Shown: positions 7,303-16,916 of the stretch, one piece after another
Layout: each line of letters starts with the position of its first letter
How positions within the stretch are numbered: position 1 is the stretch's first letter
NCBI GenBank assembly: GCA_030425645.1
Contig: JAUHZK010000008.1
Span: forward strand, 1 to 64,000
DNA length: 64,000 nt
Direction of reading: 5' to 3'
From: Gammaproteobacteria bacterium
GTDB taxonomy: Bacteria; Pseudomonadota; Gammaproteobacteria; JAPPPA01
Translations under genes and position numbers: made by a program
The notes under the pieces: model-generated
Databases searched by the model: none
What the model was told of the DNA's origin: nothing
Seen by the model: only the letters and a program-made list of their open reading frames with translations

Positions 7303-7923
7303 CTAGTTCAACCATGGCAGCGAATAACGATTCTCTTCGCCACGCAATAATCGCTGTAAATTCGGCCGATGAGCGCCCAATACCAAAGCCGTCATCATCA
7401 TGCAAAAAGCCATCACTGGCTTACCCGTTTCGGCATCGCCAGTAGCAATGGCCCAAACCGGCAACACCAACACGGCTATCGCACTCGCCAAACCAGAATA
7501 GCCACTTAGCAAAAACACCAGCAGCCATAGCAGCAGCAACCACGGTGCCACACTCGGCAGCAGCATTAGCAGCACCGCAAATGCCGTCGCCACACCTTTA
7601 CCGCCTTTAAAGCGATGCAAAGGCGGCCAAATATGGCCCGCCACCAATGCCAATCCCAACAACAATAGATGACCATCGGCAACATCGACACCCAGCTGCG
7701 GTAATAACCACGGTGCCAACAGCAACATCAAAGCCGCTTTTGCCATATCCCAACACAGCACCAACAAGGCAAACCACTTACCGCGCACCCGCAAGGCATT
7801 ACTGGCACCGGGGTTACCAGAGCCGTGCTCGCGCAAAGATTCACCGGGCCATAGCCGCGCCAACAACTCGGCGCCCAACACACCACCCAGCAACCAAGCC
7901 AAGACAAATGCAAGTGCTAGCAT
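7303..7923 (-). CDS. plsY: Glycerol-3-phosphate acyltransferase PlsY
   Basis: Integral inner-membrane enzyme that moves an acyl group from acyl-phosphate to glycerol-3-phosphate, the first step of phospholipid synthesis. The family's conserved loops are present: 'GSGNPGASNALR' near residue 35, 'GHIWPPLHRFKGGKGVAT' in the middle and 'GAHRPNLQRLLRGEE' near the C-terminus, between about five hydrophobic segments. I chose the ATG at 7921-7923 because AAAGGG lies 9 bases upstream; the alternative ATG at 7930-7932 abuts that site. The ATG overlaps the M61 peptidase stop (ATGCTAG). It is placed with birA and coaX rather than next to tsaD as in many bacteria. Confidence 0.94.
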   Translation of the reverse strand: MLALAFVLAWLLGGVLGAELLARLWPGESLREHGSGNPGASNALRVRGKWFALLVLCWDMAKAALMLLLAPWLLPQLGVDVADGHLLLLGLALVAGHIWPPLHRFKGGKGVATAFAVLLMLLPSVAPWLLLLWLLVFLLSGYSGLASAIAVLVLPVWAIATGDAETGKPVMAFCMMMTALVLGAHRPNLQRLLRGEENRYSLPWLN

Positions 7924-9824
7924 TGCAACCATCCCTTTCTATTATCTAAAGCTGCAGCCGTAGTTTCTTCCGGCGCTAGTAACGACAACACCGCTGTTGT
8001 CTTCGGTGCCGCATCCAAACAAACCGTTTTCTGCATTAAACGCCCGCCTCGAAATAGAGTCAGCTCCCAACTCGTCCCAGGAGCCGCGCTTAGGCATTGC
8101 TGCTGAATCCAGTCGGCAGAGACTCTAAAACCATTGATAGCCACTAAGCGATCTTTGACCGACAAACCCGCCTTATAGGCTGGACTGTCATTATCAACCC
8201 GCGTTAGCTCCAACTCGGTACCGACTGACTTCCACAAACAACCCAGCCATACACGCCACGGCTCAGCCTCAACACCGCCTTTGTCGGTTGCTGACGCGGC
8301 AGCGCGCCAATCTAGGCGAACAGCAAACTCAGCCAACAACTCAGCTAAGGGTAGATCTACTGTGCTGCGTAGTGCTAATTCGAAAAAGCCCTGCATTTCC
8401 GCAACCGTCGCAGGAGCACAATCAGCCAACATCGTTAATACGAGGTTTTCTATGCCATCCTCTGGCACGGCCGTTAGCGGCAGGCCGTGACGCTGCCATA
8501 AGGCGCGCATCACATCATCTAGCGTCAACGCCCCAGCGCTTAAGAGTCGCAATTTCAAATCTAAGCACAGGGCCGCCAGTGCACCCTTGGCGTAATAACT
8601 AACAATGGCGTTTGGCGCATTAGCATCTTGCTGATAAAAACGTGTCCAGGTCGTAAAACTGGATTCAGTTAGCGACTGCCCTAGGCGGCCAGTGCCGCGG
8701 TAAACCCGGCTAATGATTTGCGCAAATGTGGTTAACCAGTCTTTGACGTTAATACAGTCCGCCTGCAGCACGGTTAGGTCATCGTAGTAAGAAGTGATGC
8801 CCTCAAATGCCCACAGCTGAACACTATAGTTTTCGCGCTGATAATCCGGCTGCTGAAAAGCCTCCGGAGTAATGCGTTTCACATTCCAGCTATGAAAATA
8901 CTCATGACTGCAAAGGCCTAAAAACTGCTGATAAGAAGCATCGGCGGCAGCATCACTGGCGCCGCTAGGCAAATCCTTCTCTGCGCATACCAAGGCGGTG
9001 CTGTTGCGGTGCTCTAAGCCGCCGTAACCGGCTGGCGTCACATAGGTCAGAAACAAATAGCGTGAAAACGGTGCTGTGTTTGCCTGCGGTTCAAAACGCT
9101 GAATATGCTGCAAACAAATACGGCTCAGATCATCGGCCAAGCGTTGCTGATTGCAATCTACGGCAGCGTAACTGCCCGACAGCAGCATCACATGCGGCAC
9201 CTCAGCCACATCAAAGCCTATCAACTCAAACTCACCAGCCTCTAGCGGATGATCGACCAGGGCGTGGTAATCATCCGCTTGAAAGCGGCCGAAGCCCCAC
9301 TCTGGTGCCTCTAATACATCCAGCCCGGTCGCTAAGCGCCAATTGGCTAGCGCCGGATGTGATGGTGTTAGCACCTCAAGCTCGCAAGGCCAATGTTCGC
9401 GTCCGGCGACCCGCAAAAAACAAGCCGTACCATTCACGAAAGCGCGCTGCTCATCGAACCAAGCAGCCCTCACGGAGTCATCAAAAGCGTAAACCCGCAT
9501 GTTGATGCACAGCGACTGATAAGCCTCTGTAATCACCCAGGTCGACTTATCTAGCATAGATAACTCACAAGCCGCACCATCCGCCTCAGCGGAGATGCCC
9601 ACCACATGCTTGGCAAAGTCCCGAACCATATAACTACCGGGAATCCAAACCGGCAGTGAAAGCTGCTGACCAGCCTGTACATCCTCCAAGTACAACTTAA
9701 CGGTTAGGTAGTGACCGTAGGGATCATCAAACGCTAACTGATAACGCAATACCGGCTCAGCAGAGGGCTCCTTAACAGCCGCTAACCAATAGGCGGACAA
9801 TAAACTTGATTGCTTTTCTTGCAT
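7917..9824 (-). CDS. M61-family (glycyl aminopeptidase-like) zinc peptidase with PDZ domain
   Basis: 635 residues from the ATG at 9822-9824; the open frame extends 50 codons upstream but that part is non-conserved leader. The N-terminal half is the beta-rich region typical of M61 enzymes ('PVWIPGSYMVRDFAKHV'). The metalloprotease motif HEYFH followed by 'SWNVKRI' is characteristic of the family. A PDZ domain near residues 535-605 ('DNDSPAYKAGLSVKDRLVAINGF') would bind substrate termini. There is no signal peptide, so it is probably cytoplasmic. It overlaps plsY by a few bases and heads the plsY-birA-coaX cluster. Substrate unknown. Confidence 0.92.
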   Translation of the reverse strand: MQEKQSSLLSAYWLAAVKEPSAEPVLRYQLAFDDPYGHYLTVKLYLEDVQAGQQLSLPVWIPGSYMVRDFAKHVVGISAEADGAACELSMLDKSTWVITEAYQSLCINMRVYAFDDSVRAAWFDEQRAFVNGTACFLRVAGREHWPCELEVLTPSHPALANWRLATGLDVLEAPEWGFGRFQADDYHALVDHPLEAGEFELIGFDVAEVPHVMLLSGSYAAVDCNQQRLADDLSRICLQHIQRFEPQANTAPFSRYLFLTYVTPAGYGGLEHRNSTALVCAEKDLPSGASDAAADASYQQFLGLCSHEYFHSWNVKRITPEAFQQPDYQRENYSVQLWAFEGITSYYDDLTVLQADCINVKDWLTTFAQIISRVYRGTGRLGQSLTESSFTTWTRFYQQDANAPNAIVSYYAKGALAALCLDLKLRLLSAGALTLDDVMRALWQRHGLPLTAVPEDGIENLVLTMLADCAPATVAEMQGFFELALRSTVDLPLAELLAEFAVRLDWRAAASATDKGGVEAEPWRVWLGCLWKSVGTELELTRVDNDSPAYKAGLSVKDRLVAINGFRVSADWIQQQCLSAAPGTSWELTLFRGGRLMQKTVCLDAAPKTTAVLSLLAPEETTAAALDNRKGWLQC

Positions 9825-9914
9825 TTTGTTAAAACAGTAATTAATCTCGTTCGCAATTCGCTGCAGAATTACAAAAATAAAAACAATACCTTTCCTGGAG
9901 GAAAGAACAATCTC

Positions 9915-9938
9915 AAGGCTCCGTTTGGAGCCTTTTTT
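9915..9938 (+). terminator. Rho-independent terminator with no gene upstream
   Basis: GGCTCC-GTTT-GGAGCC (9917-9932) is followed by six T on the plus strand. The sequence to its left is the start of a minus-strand gene, so there is no annotated plus-strand gene to terminate. A second hairpin (CTTTCC-TGGA-GGAAAG, 9890-9905) lies just before it. It may end a short RNA or act as an attenuator for the SRPBCC gene at 10065. Confidence 0.7.
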
Positions 9939-10064
9939 GTGCCCTGACCATAATCCTCGGTCATACCCAGACACTTCTCATTACACTTTCCCTTGGCAGT
10001 CACAATCCTGTGTGCTGTAATCTGCGCCTGCACAGAAAGCAAAAACCATAACAGGGAGATCGCT

Positions 10065-10520
10065 ATGGGAACCAAAGTTAGCGTAAATTTAAACAAGACT
10101 TTTAACGTCGGCGCAGATATTGATCGCGTCTTCGATTTGTTGGCCAATGTACCTGAATCGGCCAGCCACTACCCGGGTGTAGAGAAATTAAATGACCAAG
10201 GCGATGGAGTCTACGAGTGGGTCATGGAAGAAATTGGCGCTGGCGGCTTTAGCCACCAAGTAATCTACGCCAGCAAATACGTTAGCGACCGCGACGCGGG
10301 CACCATTGAGTGGACCCCAGTGAGCGGCAATAGCGACGTTTCTGGTAACTGGAAATTAACCGCTGACGGTGACGGCACCAAATGCGAATTCACCGCCGCT
10401 GCCGATCTAGATGTACCAGTGCCACGCTTGCTAAAAGGCATGGTTAAGCCTGTTGTTGAACAGCAATTCGGCAGCCAGACTGACACCTACATCAACAACC
10501 TTAAAACTGCCCTAGCCTAA
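10065..10520 (+). CDS. SRPBCC (START-like) family protein
   Basis: 151 residues from the ATG at 10065, preceded by AGGGAG; an upstream in-frame ATG at 9993 has no such site. The sequence fits the polyketide cyclase/START-like helix-grip fold: an N-terminal strand, 'GADIDRVFDLLANVPESASHYPGV' helices, then a run of strands and a long C-terminal helix ('VEQQFGSQTDTYINNLKTAL'). Such proteins bind hydrophobic ligands in a central cavity. There is no signal peptide. The gene is 11 bases upstream of acyl-CoA-binding protein, so a lipid or acyl-CoA ligand is a reasonable inference, not shown by the sequence. Confidence 0.88.
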   Translation: MGTKVSVNLNKTFNVGADIDRVFDLLANVPESASHYPGVEKLNDQGDGVYEWVMEEIGAGGFSHQVIYASKYVSDRDAGTIEWTPVSGNSDVSGNWKLTADGDGTKCEFTAAADLDVPVPRLLKGMVKPVVEQQFGSQTDTYINNLKTALA

Positions 10521-10531
10521 GGAGTTCACCG

Positions 10532-10810
10532 ATGTCTGATTTACAAGCCGCATTCGAAGCCGCCGTTGATCAAGTTCAAAACGCACCAGCTGACGGCAGT
10601 TTTAAGCCAAGCAACGAATACAAACTCACTATGTATGCGCTATTTAAGCAAGCTACTGATGGCGATGTGTCTGGCAAAAAACCCGGCATGCTCGACGTAG
10701 TTGGCCGCGCCAAATACAGCGCCTGGGAAAAATTGAAAGGCACCAGCGCTGAAGACGCAATGCAGCAATACATTGCCGAAGTAGAAAAAGTGGCTGCCGA
10801 TCACGGCTAA
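10532..10810 (+). CDS. Acyl-CoA-binding protein
   Basis: 92 residues, the full size of a four-helix ACBP. It has the hallmark 'EYKLTMYALFKQATDGDVSGKKPGMLD' region with Tyr and Lys that contact acyl-CoA, then 'AKYSAWEKLKGTSAEDAMQQYI'. It binds long-chain acyl-CoA in the cytoplasm as a buffer and carrier. ACBP is widespread in eukaryotes and found in a minority of bacteria. It follows the SRPBCC gene by 11 bases with its own AAGGAG site, so the two form a short operon closed by the terminator at 10833-10861. Confidence 0.95.
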   Translation: MSDLQAAFEAAVDQVQNAPADGSFKPSNEYKLTMYALFKQATDGDVSGKKPGMLDVVGRAKYSAWEKLKGTSAEDAMQQYIAEVEKVAADHG

Positions 10811-10832
10811 AACCCACTGCGCCAAAAACAAT

Positions 10833-10861
10833 AAAGGCCGCTTAATGCGGCCTTTATTTTT
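10833..10861 (+). terminator. Terminator after the acyl-CoA-binding protein gene
   Basis: AAAGGCCGC-TTAAT-GCGGCCTTT with a T-rich tail (TTTATTTTT). The stem is symmetrical enough to serve the convergent gamma-glutamyltransferase gene too. Confidence 0.85.
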
Positions 10862-10890
10862 GCTAGCCCTTTTTGCTAGCCATTCAATCT

Positions 10891-12572
10891 TTAGCGCACA
10901 GCCGCCGCGCCAATACCACGCGGATCACTGGCCGCGCTTAAGCCGCCATCATGCTGCAATACCACCTGCATATTGCCGTACCGACGGTTACGTTCTTTAA
11001 GTGGGTGGCCTAGAGCCTCCAGCCCCTGCAAAAGCTCTGCCGAAAAGCCCGTGTTTTCATAACTGATCACATCCGGTAAATACTGATGGTGATAACGCGG
11101 CACCGCCACCATACTTGCCGCTGTCGCCCCCTGGCCCCAGCCGTCATGCATATATTCCAATGCTGCCAACAACACCATACTAATAATGCGGCTGCCGCCG
11201 GGCGTGCCCAACACGGCAACCTCACCGTCTTTCTCGATAAAGCTTGGCGTCATGCTCGATAACATCCGCTTACCCGGCGCAATGCTATTGGCACGGCCGT
11301 GCACTAGACCGTAGCCATTGGGCTCACCCGGCTTCTTGGAAAAGTCATCCATTTCGTTATTTAGCAGCACGCCAGTGCCGGCGGGCATAAAGCCAGAACC
11401 AAAGGGAAAGTTAATCGACAAGGTCGCAGAAACACGATTCCCTGCCGCATCAACAACAGAAAAATGCGTAGTGTCGGTACCGGCGTAATCCTCAACCGTC
11501 ACTGGCGGCAACGCCGTACTTGCCGTTGCTTGGCGCGGCGACAAACCCGGCACCCACTCCGCCGCATGTTCAACACTGGTTAAACGCTGCACCGGCACCG
11601 GCACAAAATCGGCATCACCCAAATACTGCGCGCGATCTCGGTAGGCGCGGCGCATGGCTTCGGCGATTAAATGCGTGCGTTCAACCGCACTAGCCTTATC
11701 CAGATTAAAAAAGCGCAGAATATTTAAGGTTTCGACCAAGGCCACACCACCAGAAGAAGGCGGCGGCGCGGAGATAATTTGATAGCCCCGATATTCACCA
11801 CGGATAGGTTGGCGTTCTACCACCTGGTACTCAGCTAGGTCTTGTAGGCTCCAAATGCCATTCGCCGCTTGCACCCCGGCAACCAGCTTCTCGGCCACCA
11901 CACCTTTATAAAAACCATCGTGCCCATGCTCTGCTAAGGCAGTCAGGGTTTTCGCCAAATCTGGCTGTCGAATCAGGTCACCCTCATTGGGTAATTGACC
12001 GGCGGGCAAAAATACTTCGGCCGCCGCAGCGGATTGCGCCATAACGGGCTGCCGCCAAGCCAAACGCTTTAATAAATGCGCGTCGGCAGCAAAACCCTGC
12101 TCCGCAGCTCGAATCGCCGGTTGCAGACTACGAACTAGAGGTAGCGCGCCGTAACGCTCAGCAATATGCGCAAGCGCTGCTGGCTGGCCGGGGATACCAG
12201 CAGCCAAGGCACCATCTAAAGACGCTTTGGGAATCACATTGTCCTGCGCATCTAAATACATAAATTCGGTGGCAGCTAACGGCGCTTTCTCACGGCCATC
12301 AACAAACACCTGCCGCTCCGGCTGTCCGTCTTTAGCGGCGACATGTAGCAACCAAAAACCACCGCCACCGATACCCGAGCCAGACGGCTCGACCACGGCC
12401 AAGGCAGCGGACACCGCCACCGCTGCATCAAAGGCGTTGCCGCCGGCAGCTAACACTTCGAAGCCGGCTTCCGTTGCCACCGGGTGGGCGCTAGCAATAG
12501 CTCCTAACTTCGGCTGGTTGGCAGCGGCCGAAAAACTTAGGCACAGCGCCGCCAAAAGACCAAAAGAACGCA

Positions 12573-12573
<1 letters not shown>
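10891..12573 (-). CDS. ggt: Gamma-glutamyltransferase, periplasmic
   Basis: 560 residues with an N-terminal signal peptide ending in SAAANQ. Cleaves the gamma-glutamyl bond of glutathione and related compounds. The proenzyme self-cleaves before a conserved threonine, here in 'DTTHFSVVD', to give large and small subunits. The small subunit shows 'SINFPFGSGFMPAGTGVLLNNEMDDFS' and the 'MLSSMTPSF' plus 'GTPGGSRI' oxyanion and substrate loops. The start codon ATG (12571-12573) overlaps the ferredoxin stop. Convergent with the ACBP operon. Confidence 0.95.
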
Positions 12574-13306
<733 letters not shown>

Positions 13307-13320
13307 GGCGGTTCCTTCCC

Positions 13321-13914
13321 TTATTCGCTCGGTTGATAGCGTAATAGCATAAAGCGCACTTGCCCGGCTGTGCGCTGTTTTAGTAATTCAAAATGGTCCG
13401 GCAAGTCTAGTAAGGCATCTTTGACCGGTTGCTCGGTATAGATCAAAGCGCCTGCTTTGAGCCCTGACTCTGGCAACTGCTGCAACAGTGCCGCCCATAA
13501 ATTGGCCGGGTATGGCGGATCCATAAACACAATATCGGCTCGCAAGCGGGTGCTTTTTAGCCAAGCCATGACCTCAGCTGTCACCAGCTGCGCCTCGGCC
13601 TTCAACAAACTGACATTTTGCTGCAGCGACTGGGTTAAGCGGCGGTCTTTTTCAACACATACCGCCTTGCTGGCACCTCGAGAAAGCGCCTCCAAACTCA
13701 AAGCGCCACTACCCGCAAACAAATCCAATACTTCAGCACCTGCAACATAAGGCTGCAGCCAATTAAAAACGGTTTCTCGCACCCGGTCGCCAGTAGGTCG
13801 AACCGTGGTGTCGTCGGCAAAATGCAAACGCCGGCCTCGCCATTGCCCGGCAATAATGCGAAAACTACCGGACTGTCTATGCGATGGCCGCCGAGTTGAC
13901 CTTTTAACTGACAT
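13321..13914 (-). CDS. rsmD: 16S rRNA (guanine966-N2)-methyltransferase
   Basis: 197 residues with a basic N-terminal tail. The SAM-binding motif 'VLDLFAGSGALSLEALSRGA' and catalytic 'DPPY' (in VFMDPPYPANLW) identify the RsmD/YhhF family, which methylates G966 in the 30S subunit. It is divergent from ftsY with about 125 bases between, the classic rsmD/ftsY layout, and heads the rsmD-coaD-ferredoxin run. Confidence 0.96.
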   Translation of the reverse strand: MSVKRSTRRPSHRQSGSFRIIAGQWRGRRLHFADDTTVRPTGDRVRETVFNWLQPYVAGAEVLDLFAGSGALSLEALSRGASKAVCVEKDRRLTQSLQQNVSLLKAEAQLVTAEVMAWLKSTRLRADIVFMDPPYPANLWAALLQQLPESGLKAGALIYTEQPVKDALLDLPDHFELLKQRTAGQVRFMLLRYQPSE

Positions 13915-14039
13915 TTTCTGCTGTTAGCTGTAGCGAAGTGAGTGGTAGGATACCGCGAACCGGCCGTCCTTGCGCGGCCCACCCAGCATTATCTAACGCC
14001 CAAATGGGAACACCCAATGGGCGGTTTAATACGGTCTAA

Positions 14040-15086
14040 TTGATGACACAAAAAAACGCTTTCTTTTTAGTTCGCTGGATTCGCGGACTACTCGCGCTTT
14101 TTGGCCGCCTATTTGGCGCCAGCTCCAAAGCAGCCCCTCAAGATTTTGATAGCAAACTAGAAGCCGGCATGGGCAAAAGCCGCAGCGGCTTTGTTGAACG
14201 CCTAGCCTCACTGGTGGGCGCCAGCAAAACCATCGACCGCAGCCTACTAGACGATATTGAAACCACCTTATTAACGGCTGACGTTGGCGTTGATGCCACC
14301 CGCCAAATCACCGACGAACTGACTGACGCGCTAAGCCGCAAAGAACTAAAAGACAGCGCCACCTTATGGGCACGCATTCGCAATAGCTTGCTCGGCATTT
14401 TAGAAAACAGCCAAACGCCATTAAGCCTACCCGAGAGCGACGAACAACCCAGCCCATTTGTAATTTTGATGGTTGGCGTTAACGGCGTTGGCAAAACCAC
14501 CACTATCGGCAAGCTCGCCAAGCGTTTTCAAGATCAAGGCAAAAGCGTGATGCTAGCGGCAGGTGATACCTTCCGTGCCGCCGCGGTAGAGCAGTTAAAA
14601 ACTTGGGGCGAACGTAACAACGTGCCCGTGGTTGCCCAAGGCACCGGTGCCGATTCCGCCTCCGTGATTTTCGACGCCCTATCATCAGCCAAAGCCAAAG
14701 GCATTGATGTAGTGCTGGCTGACACCGCCGGCCGCCTACACACCGCTGACAACTTGATGAGCGAGCTCGCCAAAATTCGTCGCGTGGTACAAAAGTTCGA
14801 CCCTAGCGCACCGCATGAAACACTGCTGGTTGTCGACGCCGTAACCGGCCAAAACGCACTTAACCAAGCCACCGAATTCCATGAAACCGCCAAACTGAGC
14901 GGCGTTGTCGTTACCAAGCTAGATGGCACCGCCAAAGGTGGCGTGATCTTCGCTATTGCCAAACGACTAGGCTTGCCCATCCGCTTTGTCGGCGTTGGCG
15001 AAGGCATCGACGACCTTGGTGAATTTAAACCAGAAACCTTTGTTGACGCCCTGCTTGGCAAAGTCTCGGAAGAGTCAGTACAGTAA
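14040..15086 (+). CDS. ftsY: Signal recognition particle receptor FtsY
   Basis: 348 residues. Receptor GTPase that docks ribosome-SRP complexes on the inner membrane. The N-terminus is a short hydrophobic/basic helix ('FFLVRWIRGLLALFGRLFG') that can bind the membrane. It lacks the long acidic A domain of the E. coli protein. The NG domain has GVNGVGKTT, the insertion-box 'AGDTFRAAAVEQL', DTAGR and TKLDG motifs and a C-terminal 'GVGEGIDDLGEF'. ftsE follows after 5 bases. Confidence 0.97.
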   Translation: MMTQKNAFFLVRWIRGLLALFGRLFGASSKAAPQDFDSKLEAGMGKSRSGFVERLASLVGASKTIDRSLLDDIETTLLTADVGVDATRQITDELTDALSRKELKDSATLWARIRNSLLGILENSQTPLSLPESDEQPSPFVILMVGVNGVGKTTTIGKLAKRFQDQGKSVMLAAGDTFRAAAVEQLKTWGERNNVPVVAQGTGADSASVIFDALSSAKAKGIDVVLADTAGRLHTADNLMSELAKIRRVVQKFDPSAPHETLLVVDAVTGQNALNQATEFHETAKLSGVVVTKLDGTAKGGVIFAIAKRLGLPIRFVGVGEGIDDLGEFKPETFVDALLGKVSEESVQ

Positions 15087-15091
15087 GCCGC

Positions 15092-15808
15092 ATGATTGAG
15101 TTCCACCAAGTCAATAAACGCTACGAGAGCGGCCACCAAGCGCTGTCCAATCTCAGCTTTCAAATGAGCGCCAAAGAAATGGCGTTTTTGACTGGGCACT
15201 CCGGCGCCGGCAAAAGCACACTGCTCAAGCTAATTGCGCTGATTGAACGCGCCACCACCGGCAGCGTGGTGATTGGCGGCCAAAACCTAAACGCTATGGG
15301 CCGCGCCCATATCCCCTTTTTGCGCCGTAGCATTGGCTTGATTTTCCAAGACCACCAATTACTGCACGACCGCAGCGTGTTCGACAATGTTGCGCTGCCG
15401 CTGATTATTGCCGGCATGCCGCCGGGCAAAATCGCACCCTTGGTATTGGCAGCCTTAGAGAAAGTTGGCTTAGAGGGTCGTGACAAAGTCCGCCCGATTA
15501 TGCTGTCTGGCGGTGAGCAACAACGCGTTGGCATTGCTCGTGCGCTCGTCGGTCGCCCCAAGGTACTACTGGCGGACGAACCCACTGGTAATTTGGACCC
15601 CGAATTGTCGCGCGAGATTATGCAGCTGTTTGTCGACTACCACTTAGAAGGCAACACCGTGCTAATCGCCACCCACGACTTGGACTTAGTCGCCAATATG
15701 GGCAAGCGTGTACTCACTCTTGAGGGCGGCAAATTGATGCAAGACATCCCCGCCGTTGGCGAGGTGACCCCGCAAGCAGAAGAAGAAACGGCGGTGAGTT
15801 ATGAGTAA
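15092..15808 (+). CDS. ftsE: Cell division ATP-binding protein FtsE
   Basis: ABC ATPase that with FtsX controls periplasmic amidase activation at the septum. 238 residues with Walker A GHSGAGKST, Q-loop 'FQDHQLL', signature LSGGEQQR, Walker B 'VLLADEPTG' and the switch histidine in 'ATHDLDL'. The C-terminus is about 15 residues longer than the E. coli protein (PAVGEVTPQAEEE). ftsX begins 8 bases before its stop. Confidence 0.97.
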   Translation: MIEFHQVNKRYESGHQALSNLSFQMSAKEMAFLTGHSGAGKSTLLKLIALIERATTGSVVIGGQNLNAMGRAHIPFLRRSIGLIFQDHQLLHDRSVFDNVALPLIIAGMPPGKIAPLVLAALEKVGLEGRDKVRPIMLSGGEQQRVGIARALVGRPKVLLADEPTGNLDPELSREIMQLFVDYHLEGNTVLIATHDLDLVANMGKRVLTLEGGKLMQDIPAVGEVTPQAEEETAVSYE

Positions 15809-16832
15809 GCGACCTCGCGCCGGTGTTCGTGCCGCACCGCGCAAAACCACTAAGCGCCGCAGCAGCACTAAGCCCACACGCAGCAGCCGTAGCAAACCGC
15901 TATTAAAGATTCCGCGCGAGCGTTTTGATACTTGGGTCCTACGCCATATTCAGGTAATGACCGGCAGCCTCGGCCGCCTCACCAAACAACCCGTGGCTTC
16001 GTTGCTGACGGCGACGGTGATTGGCATTGCCCTTGCCCTACCGACCAGCATGTATCTATTGGTCGACAACGCCCGCGACATTGTCAGCCAGTGGCAATCA
16101 CAGGGCGAGATTTGGCTATATATGAAGCCCAATGTTAGCGACCTACGCGCCAACCAAATTGCAGCCGAATTAGAGGCTAGACCCGACGTCGCCAGCACTC
16201 GACTCATTACCAAAGAACAGGCTAAGGCACTGTTTATTGAACACTCCAACCTAGGCTCGGCAATGGACTTGTTGGCAGAAAACCCACTGCCTGCCGCCAT
16301 TGTTTTAACCCCTAGCGAACTCAATTCCGCGGTGGTCGACGGCATTCTCTGGCATGTACGAGAGATGCCACAGGTGGATTTAGCCAAAACGGATCGCGAA
16401 TGGATAGAACGCCTGCAAGCGATTATTGATCTGGCGCGCACCTTTGTCTGGATTATTATTTTGGCGCTTTGTTTTGGAGTCACCATTATTGTTGGCAACA
16501 CCATTCGCCTTGATATTGAAAACCACCGCCAAGAAATTATTGTCACCAAACTAGTCGGCGGCACAGACGGTTTTGTACGCCGTCCATTCTTATATGTCGG
16601 CTACTGGTACGGACTTGGCGGCGGCGTGATCGCGCTGATTTTTGTCGGTCTAGCCGTGGCCTTCTTGCAACAGCCGTTTAATCACGTTTTGGGCTTATTT
16701 GAAAGCCACTACCAATTAGCATGGTTGAGCCTAGCGGACTGCCTCGTGCTACTCGCTAGCGGCACCTTCTTGGGCTGGGTCGGTTCTTGGATTGGGGTTT
16801 CTAAGCACCTACGCGATATTGAACCGACTTAA
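15801..16832 (+). CDS. ftsX: Cell division ABC transporter permease FtsX
   Basis: 343 residues. The first 45 residues are very basic (many R, K and S), a cytoplasmic tail. The first membrane helix is around 'ASLLTATVIGIALALPTSMYLL'. A periplasmic domain follows ('ASTRLITKEQAKALF'), then three C-terminal helices with the 'IRLDIENHRQEIIVTKLVGGTDGFVRRPF' coupling segment. Partner of FtsE in septal peptidoglycan splitting. The usual next gene rpoH is absent; a convergent aroE follows. Confidence 0.96.
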   Translation: MSKRPRAGVRAAPRKTTKRRSSTKPTRSSRSKPLLKIPRERFDTWVLRHIQVMTGSLGRLTKQPVASLLTATVIGIALALPTSMYLLVDNARDIVSQWQSQGEIWLYMKPNVSDLRANQIAAELEARPDVASTRLITKEQAKALFIEHSNLGSAMDLLAENPLPAAIVLTPSELNSAVVDGILWHVREMPQVDLAKTDREWIERLQAIIDLARTFVWIIILALCFGVTIIVGNTIRLDIENHRQEIIVTKLVGGTDGFVRRPFLYVGYWYGLGGGVIALIFVGLAVAFLQQPFNHVLGLFESHYQLAWLSLADCLVLLASGTFLGWVGSWIGVSKHLRDIEPT

Positions 16833-16833
16833 T

Positions 16834-16915
16834 GCTATAGCCACTAAACCCACCAAAAACACGAAAGCTTCAATTCAAATTTTTCGTGATTTTCGCGAGG
16901 TTCGTGGCTATAAGC
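16834..16915. repeat. Inverted repeat between convergent ftsX and aroE
   Basis: GCTATAGCCAC (16834-16844) pairs with GTGGCTATAAGC (16904-16915), with a nested pair CACGAAA (16860-16866) and TTTCGTG (16882-16888). It could form a long hairpin in either transcript. There is no clear T-tract, so it may be a repeat element rather than a plain terminator. Confidence 0.7.
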
Positions 16916-16916
16916 A

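Noticed and set aside
14138-15199. Long minus-strand open frames opposite ftsY
   Set aside because: They are shadows of the strongly conserved ftsY and ftsE frames.
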